16,867 nt of DNA from Deinococcus marmoris DSM 12784 (lineage in GTDB: Bacteria; Deinococcota; Deinococci; Deinococcales; Deinococcaceae): assembly GCF_000701405.1 (NCBI RefSeq), contig NZ_JNIV01000094.1, positions 1 through 16,867 on the forward strand, given 5' to 3'. Under the pieces are notes generated by a model, which did no database searches, was not told the origin of the DNA, and was given only the letters and a program-made list of their open reading frames with translations. Positions 13,719-16,867 of the stretch are shown here, piece by piece. The position numbers and the translations under genes are program-made. The number at the start of each line of letters is the position of its first letter. Position 1 is the stretch's first letter.

Positions 13719-13724
13719 ATAGTA
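13719..13724 (-). promoter_or_regulatory. Leaderless-type -10 box of the epimerase gene
   Basis: On the minus strand TACTAT (five of six matches to TATAAT) ends 6 nt before the ATG at 13712. It lies just downstream of the aquaporin terminator, so it would start a separate transcript. No convincing -35 box at 16-18 nt. Confidence 0.45.
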
Positions 13725-13752
13725 GCGGGCAGGGCGTGGATAAAAAGGGGAC

Positions 13753-13783
13753 AAAAAAAGCCCTCCCCACGCGGGAGAGGGCT
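13753..13783 (-). terminator. Rho-independent terminator after the aquaporin gene
   Basis: On the minus strand AGCCCTC (13777-13783) pairs with GAGGGCT (13759-13765), with further CCC/GGG pairing inside, followed by seven T (13753-13759 as A on the plus strand). It lies about 20 nt after the aquaporin stop codon. The stem resembles the palindromic repeat found in other gaps. Confidence 0.88.
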
Positions 13784-13801
13784 GGAGTGGGGGGCCTGCG
13801 T

Positions 13802-14476
13802 TCAGTTCATCTCGCCCACGGGCACGGGTTTGGGCCGCAGGTCCTCGGTGTAATTGGCCAGCCACGCCCCCACTGCGCCGCCCAGAATCGGCCCCACGAA
13901 GTAAATCCACATGTTGGCCCAGGTGCCGCCTGCCACTGCCGCTCCCAGCGCGCGGGCCGGGTTCATGGTCGCGCCGCTGATGGGGCCGACGGCCAGAATA
14001 CCCACCACGATGGTCAGACCCACCACCAGGCCGCCCAGCACGCTTTTCTGGTGAATGGCCACCTTCACGATCACCAGGACCAGGAACGCGGAGGTGATGA
14101 ATTCGGCCAGCAGTCCGCCGCCCACGCTGACGCCGTTGCCCAGGGCCGCCGCGCCGTATCCACCCCTGACCATCGCCTCCTGTCCGGCCACCGCCACAGC
14201 CGCGAAAGCCCCCAGGATACCGCCGACGAACTGCGCCGGAATAAAGGCCAGCGTGTCGCTCCATTTCTGGTGTCCGGTCAGGCTCAGGCCAATGCTGACG
14301 GCGGGGTTAAATTGCCCGCCGCTGACCGTGCCCAGCGCCATCGCCATCACGGCAATCGCCAGCCCGTGCGCGAAGGCCACACCCAGCAACGTCGCGTCGT
14401 TGGCGATGGAGAGCATGCCCGCGAACAGCAGGGCAAAGGTGCCGATGGCCTCGGCGATGAGCTTCTTGGTCAGCAT
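13802..14476 (-). CDS. Aquaporin family channel (TIP-like selectivity filter)
   Basis: The product is 224 residues with six hydrophobic helices and the two half-helix NPA motifs of the MIP family: N57-P58-A59 (SGGQFNPAVS) and N172-P173-A174-R175 (SGATMNPARA). The second motif lacks the Asp after Arg that marks glycerol facilitators. Using the fixed distances to the NPA motifs, the aromatic/arginine filter is H37, I160, A169, R175, the same set as plant TIP3-type aquaporins rather than Phe-His-Thr/Cys-Arg of AqpZ. This suggests a wider pore that might carry water plus small neutral solutes (ammonia, urea, peroxide). It is an inner-membrane channel. A perfect dyad covers its -10 region, and a strong terminator follows it. 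cysK lies upstream on the same strand, 85 nt away. Confidence 0.92.
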   Translation of the reverse strand: MLTKKLIAEAIGTFALLFAGMLSIANDATLLGVAFAHGLAIAVMAMALGTVSGGQFNPAVSIGLSLTGHQKWSDTLAFIPAQFVGGILGAFAAVAVAGQEAMVRGGYGAAALGNGVSVGGGLLAEFITSAFLVLVIVKVAIHQKSVLGGLVVGLTIVVGILAVGPISGATMNPARALGAAVAGGTWANMWIYFVGPILGGAVGAWLANYTEDLRPKPVPVGEMN

Positions 14477-14492
14477 GGGAAAAGTTTAAGAG

Positions 14493-14511
14493 ATTGTAGA
14501 ATTCTCTACAA
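14493..14511 (-). promoter_or_regulatory. Promoter -10 box overlapped by a dyad operator, aquaporin gene
   Basis: TTGTAGA (14494-14500), 4-nt spacer ATTC, TCTACAA (14505-14511): a perfect 7-bp inverted repeat of 18 nt in total. On the minus strand it overlaps TACAAT (14493-14498), a near-consensus -10 box whose start site would fall about 10 nt before the aquaporin ATG. Size and symmetry suit a homodimeric winged-helix repressor (MarR- or TetR-like). The regulator is not in the window and no -35 box is clear. Confidence 0.6.
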
Positions 14512-14561
14512 ATGAATGCTTAGACGACTCACTAATTTGTCCCAGGCGGCTGGACGGGCGG

Positions 14562-15530
<969 letters not shown>

Positions 15531-15537
15531 GTCCGCC

Positions 15538-15543
15538 AGCATA
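15538..15543 (-). promoter_or_regulatory. Leaderless-type -10 box of the cysteine synthase gene
   Basis: On the minus strand TATGCT ends 7 nt before the ATG at 15530. It supports that start over the two upstream ATGs, one of which (15542) lies inside this box. A -35 element is not apparent. Confidence 0.4.
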
Positions 15544-15617
15544 GGCCCGGTCCGCAGCAGGCACGAGGGCCAGTCTCCCATTCGCCGCCGGGGGCCGCTG
15601 CCGGATTTCCCGATAGC

Positions 15618-15646
15618 AAAAACCCCCTCACCGTGGGGAGGGGGTT
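15618..15646 (-). terminator. Rho-independent terminator after the repeat-protein gene
   Basis: On the minus strand AACCCCCT (15639-15646) pairs with AGGGGGTT (15621-15628) around a 10-nt loop, and a T-run follows (plus-strand A at 15618-15622). It lies about 18 nt after the stop of the repeat-protein gene and before cysK. Confidence 0.85.
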
Positions 15647-15664
15647 CCTGAGCGCGAGGGGTGT

Positions 15665-16867
15665 TTAGCTCTGCGTGCTGGGATCGCTGTCAGGCATGTT
15701 CTGTTTGCCCAGGTCCGTCTGACTCTCCAGCGCGCCCTTGCCGTGTTCGGCGGGACGGCTGTTCATCGGGTTGATGTCCGGCGTTTCCATGCTCACGCTG
15801 TCCAGCAGGATGTCCAGCACTTCGCCGTCTGTGGCAAGCTGCACGGCCTTGTGGGTCACGATCTCGCCCAGATTCAGGATGATGCTGTCGTCGGGGGCCA
15901 GGATCACGCGGTTGACCGGGCGGCCCAGGGCGTCCTTGATCTTCTGTTCGTGGGCGGCCTGCTGGCGCTCGTCCAGCGCGGTCTCGGCGTCCTCGCGGCG
16001 CTCGCCCAGCCAGCCCTTGGCGCGGTCAAACAGGTTGCTGGCCCCGCTGGACACGTTCTCCAGGCCACCGGCCAGGGCGGCGCGGGTGTCGGTGCCGCCT
16101 GCCTGTGCCGGGCGGCCCACGGTGGCGGCCAGCAGTTGCTCCTGAACGCCCAGATGCTGGGCACGCTCCAGAATCGCCGCCGTGACGATCTGGCCCTGTG
16201 CGGCCACCAGACTGCCGCTGGGACCGCGAACCTCGGTTTTGGCGCGGCGGCCAATGGCGGCCTCGGGGCTGCCGGGGTCCACTTCGTCCCCACGTCCACC
16301 CTGCATACCGCTGGAGATCGCGGCGGCAGTCAGTGCGCCCAGCTTGCCCGTCTGCTCGGCGCGCTCGGCCTGATACTCGGTGATCACGCCGCCCTTGTAG
16401 ACGATGGTCTCGCCCGCGTCGGTGGACACGTCCTGGCTGGCGGTCTTGCCCACCACATAGGTCTTCTGACGCTCGGCAGTGGCGTTGCGCATGTCGTCGA
16501 AGCCGCCCTGCACGCGGTCACGGGCCTGACCCGCAGACGCGATAATGACGCCGCCCGTGGCGCTGGTGGCCAGCGTGGTCAGCTTGCCGTCCTGCTCGGC
16601 GCGGTCCGCCTGCTCGGCGGTGATGATCTGGCCCTTGGTCACGATGGTAGAGCCGTCCTCGGCCAGCAGATCGCTCCCGGCGGCCTTGCCGATCACGTAC
16701 TCCTTCTGACGCTCCCTGGAAGCCTCGGCGATATTGCCGTAGGCGTCCGAGATCGAACCGCCCGTGGCAGTGGTCGCCAGCGCGCCCAGCTTGCCGTGCT
16801 GCTCGGCCAGATCGGCCTGCTCGGCGGTAATGGTGTCGCCCTTGGTCACGATCACGGTGCCGTCTTC
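15665..16867 (-). CDS. Repeat protein of PRC-barrel/SBHM-like beta modules, N-terminus off window
   Basis: The minus frame is open to the last base; the apparent GTG start at 16855 is within a repeat, so the true start lies outside. 400 residues are visible. At least five modules share the pattern G-x-x-(I/V)-V-x-x-G-x-x-(I/V)-T followed by a short helix AExxGxLxxL: around visible residues 6, 75, 155, 219 and 328. The first three are very similar ([54 protein letters not shown]); modules 4 and 5 have diverged. Modules 2, 3 and 5 are preceded by YVIGK, YVVGK or LGRPV, like the opening of a PRC-barrel strand. A charged helical stretch (about 265-310, [24 protein letters not shown]) separates modules 4 and 5, and the polar tail is probably disordered. 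No signal peptide or membrane segment is visible. Function unknown; such folds often act as binding scaffolds. A terminator follows. Confidence 0.75.
   Translation of the reverse strand, partial: EDGTVIVTKGDTITAEQADLAEQHGKLGALATTATGGSISDAYGNIAEASRERQKEYVIGKAAGSDLLAEDGSTIVTKGQIITAEQADRAEQDGKLTTLATSATGGVIIASAGQARDRVQGGFDDMRNATAERQKTYVVGKTASQDVSTDAGETIVYKGGVITEYQAERAEQTGKLGALTAAAISSGMQGGRGDEVDPGSPEAAIGRRAKTEVRGPSGSLVAAQGQIVTAAILERAQHLGVQEQLLAATVGRPAQAGGTDTRAALAGGLENVSSGASNLFDRAKGWLGERREDAETALDERQQAAHEQKIKDALGRPVNRVILAPDDSIILNLGEIVTHKAVQLATDGEVLDILLDSVSMETPDINPMNSRPAEHGKGALESQTDLGKQNMPDSDPSTQS

Noticed and set aside
13713..14264. Longer in-frame N-terminus for the epimerase
   Set aside because: It would read through the aquaporin terminator and antisense-free gene region; the family N-terminus begins at 13712.

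Overview
The window is high-GC bacterial chromosome that looks like a Deinococcus-type genome. The gene set, the codon bias and several start codons preceded at 5-7 nt by a TAnnnT box (a leaderless-promoter layout common in Deinococcus) point this way, but no rRNA or other marker gene is present to prove it. The left ~820 bases are different: they are AT-rich between about 315 and 815 and carry mobile DNA. From about 820 onward the sequence is dense, ordinary core chromosome.

Left edge, 1-1152. A partial DDE transposase (minus strand, running off the window) sits directly inside a NACHT-type P-loop NTPase gene of the STAND class. The NTPase is cut just after its Walker A motif, so only ~130 residues remain. 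Its promoter and a strong Shine-Dalgarno sequence are still visible. The AT-rich block ends at about 815 inside the 3' end of a small GC-rich ORF, next to an 8-bp inverted repeat. The block therefore looks like a remnant of an acquired defence-type gene that was later inactivated by an insertion sequence.

Central region, 1153-11607. aceE and aceF (pyruvate dehydrogenase E1 and E2) form a plus-strand pair closed by a clear terminator; E3 is not in the window. They are followed by a small stand-alone RNA ligase with a KxDG nucleotidyl-lysine motif, resembling the RLIG1 type, and by a cyclopropane-fatty-acid synthase family methyltransferase. On the minus strand ackA and pta (acetate kinase, phosphate acetyltransferase) run towards it. 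PDH makes acetyl-CoA, and Pta with AckA convert acetyl-CoA to acetate with ATP formation, so the region groups the enzymes of the acetyl-CoA/acetate node.

Right region, 11726-16867, all minus strand. An NAD(P)-dependent SDR epimerase (TIGR01777 type) overlaps by 14 nt a lipoprotein metallopeptidase with an HExxH motif. Upstream of these lie an aquaporin whose four selectivity-filter residues (His, Ile, Ala, Arg) match plant tonoplast TIPs, preceded by a dyad operator over its -10 box, then a cysteine synthase, and finally a partial protein built of at least five repeats of a small beta-rich module. Rho-independent terminators separate these transcription units.

GC-rich palindromes of one general design recur in four intergenic gaps. 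No tRNA, rRNA or CRISPR array was seen. Long open frames antisense to aceE, aceF and pta are GC-rich shadows and were left out.
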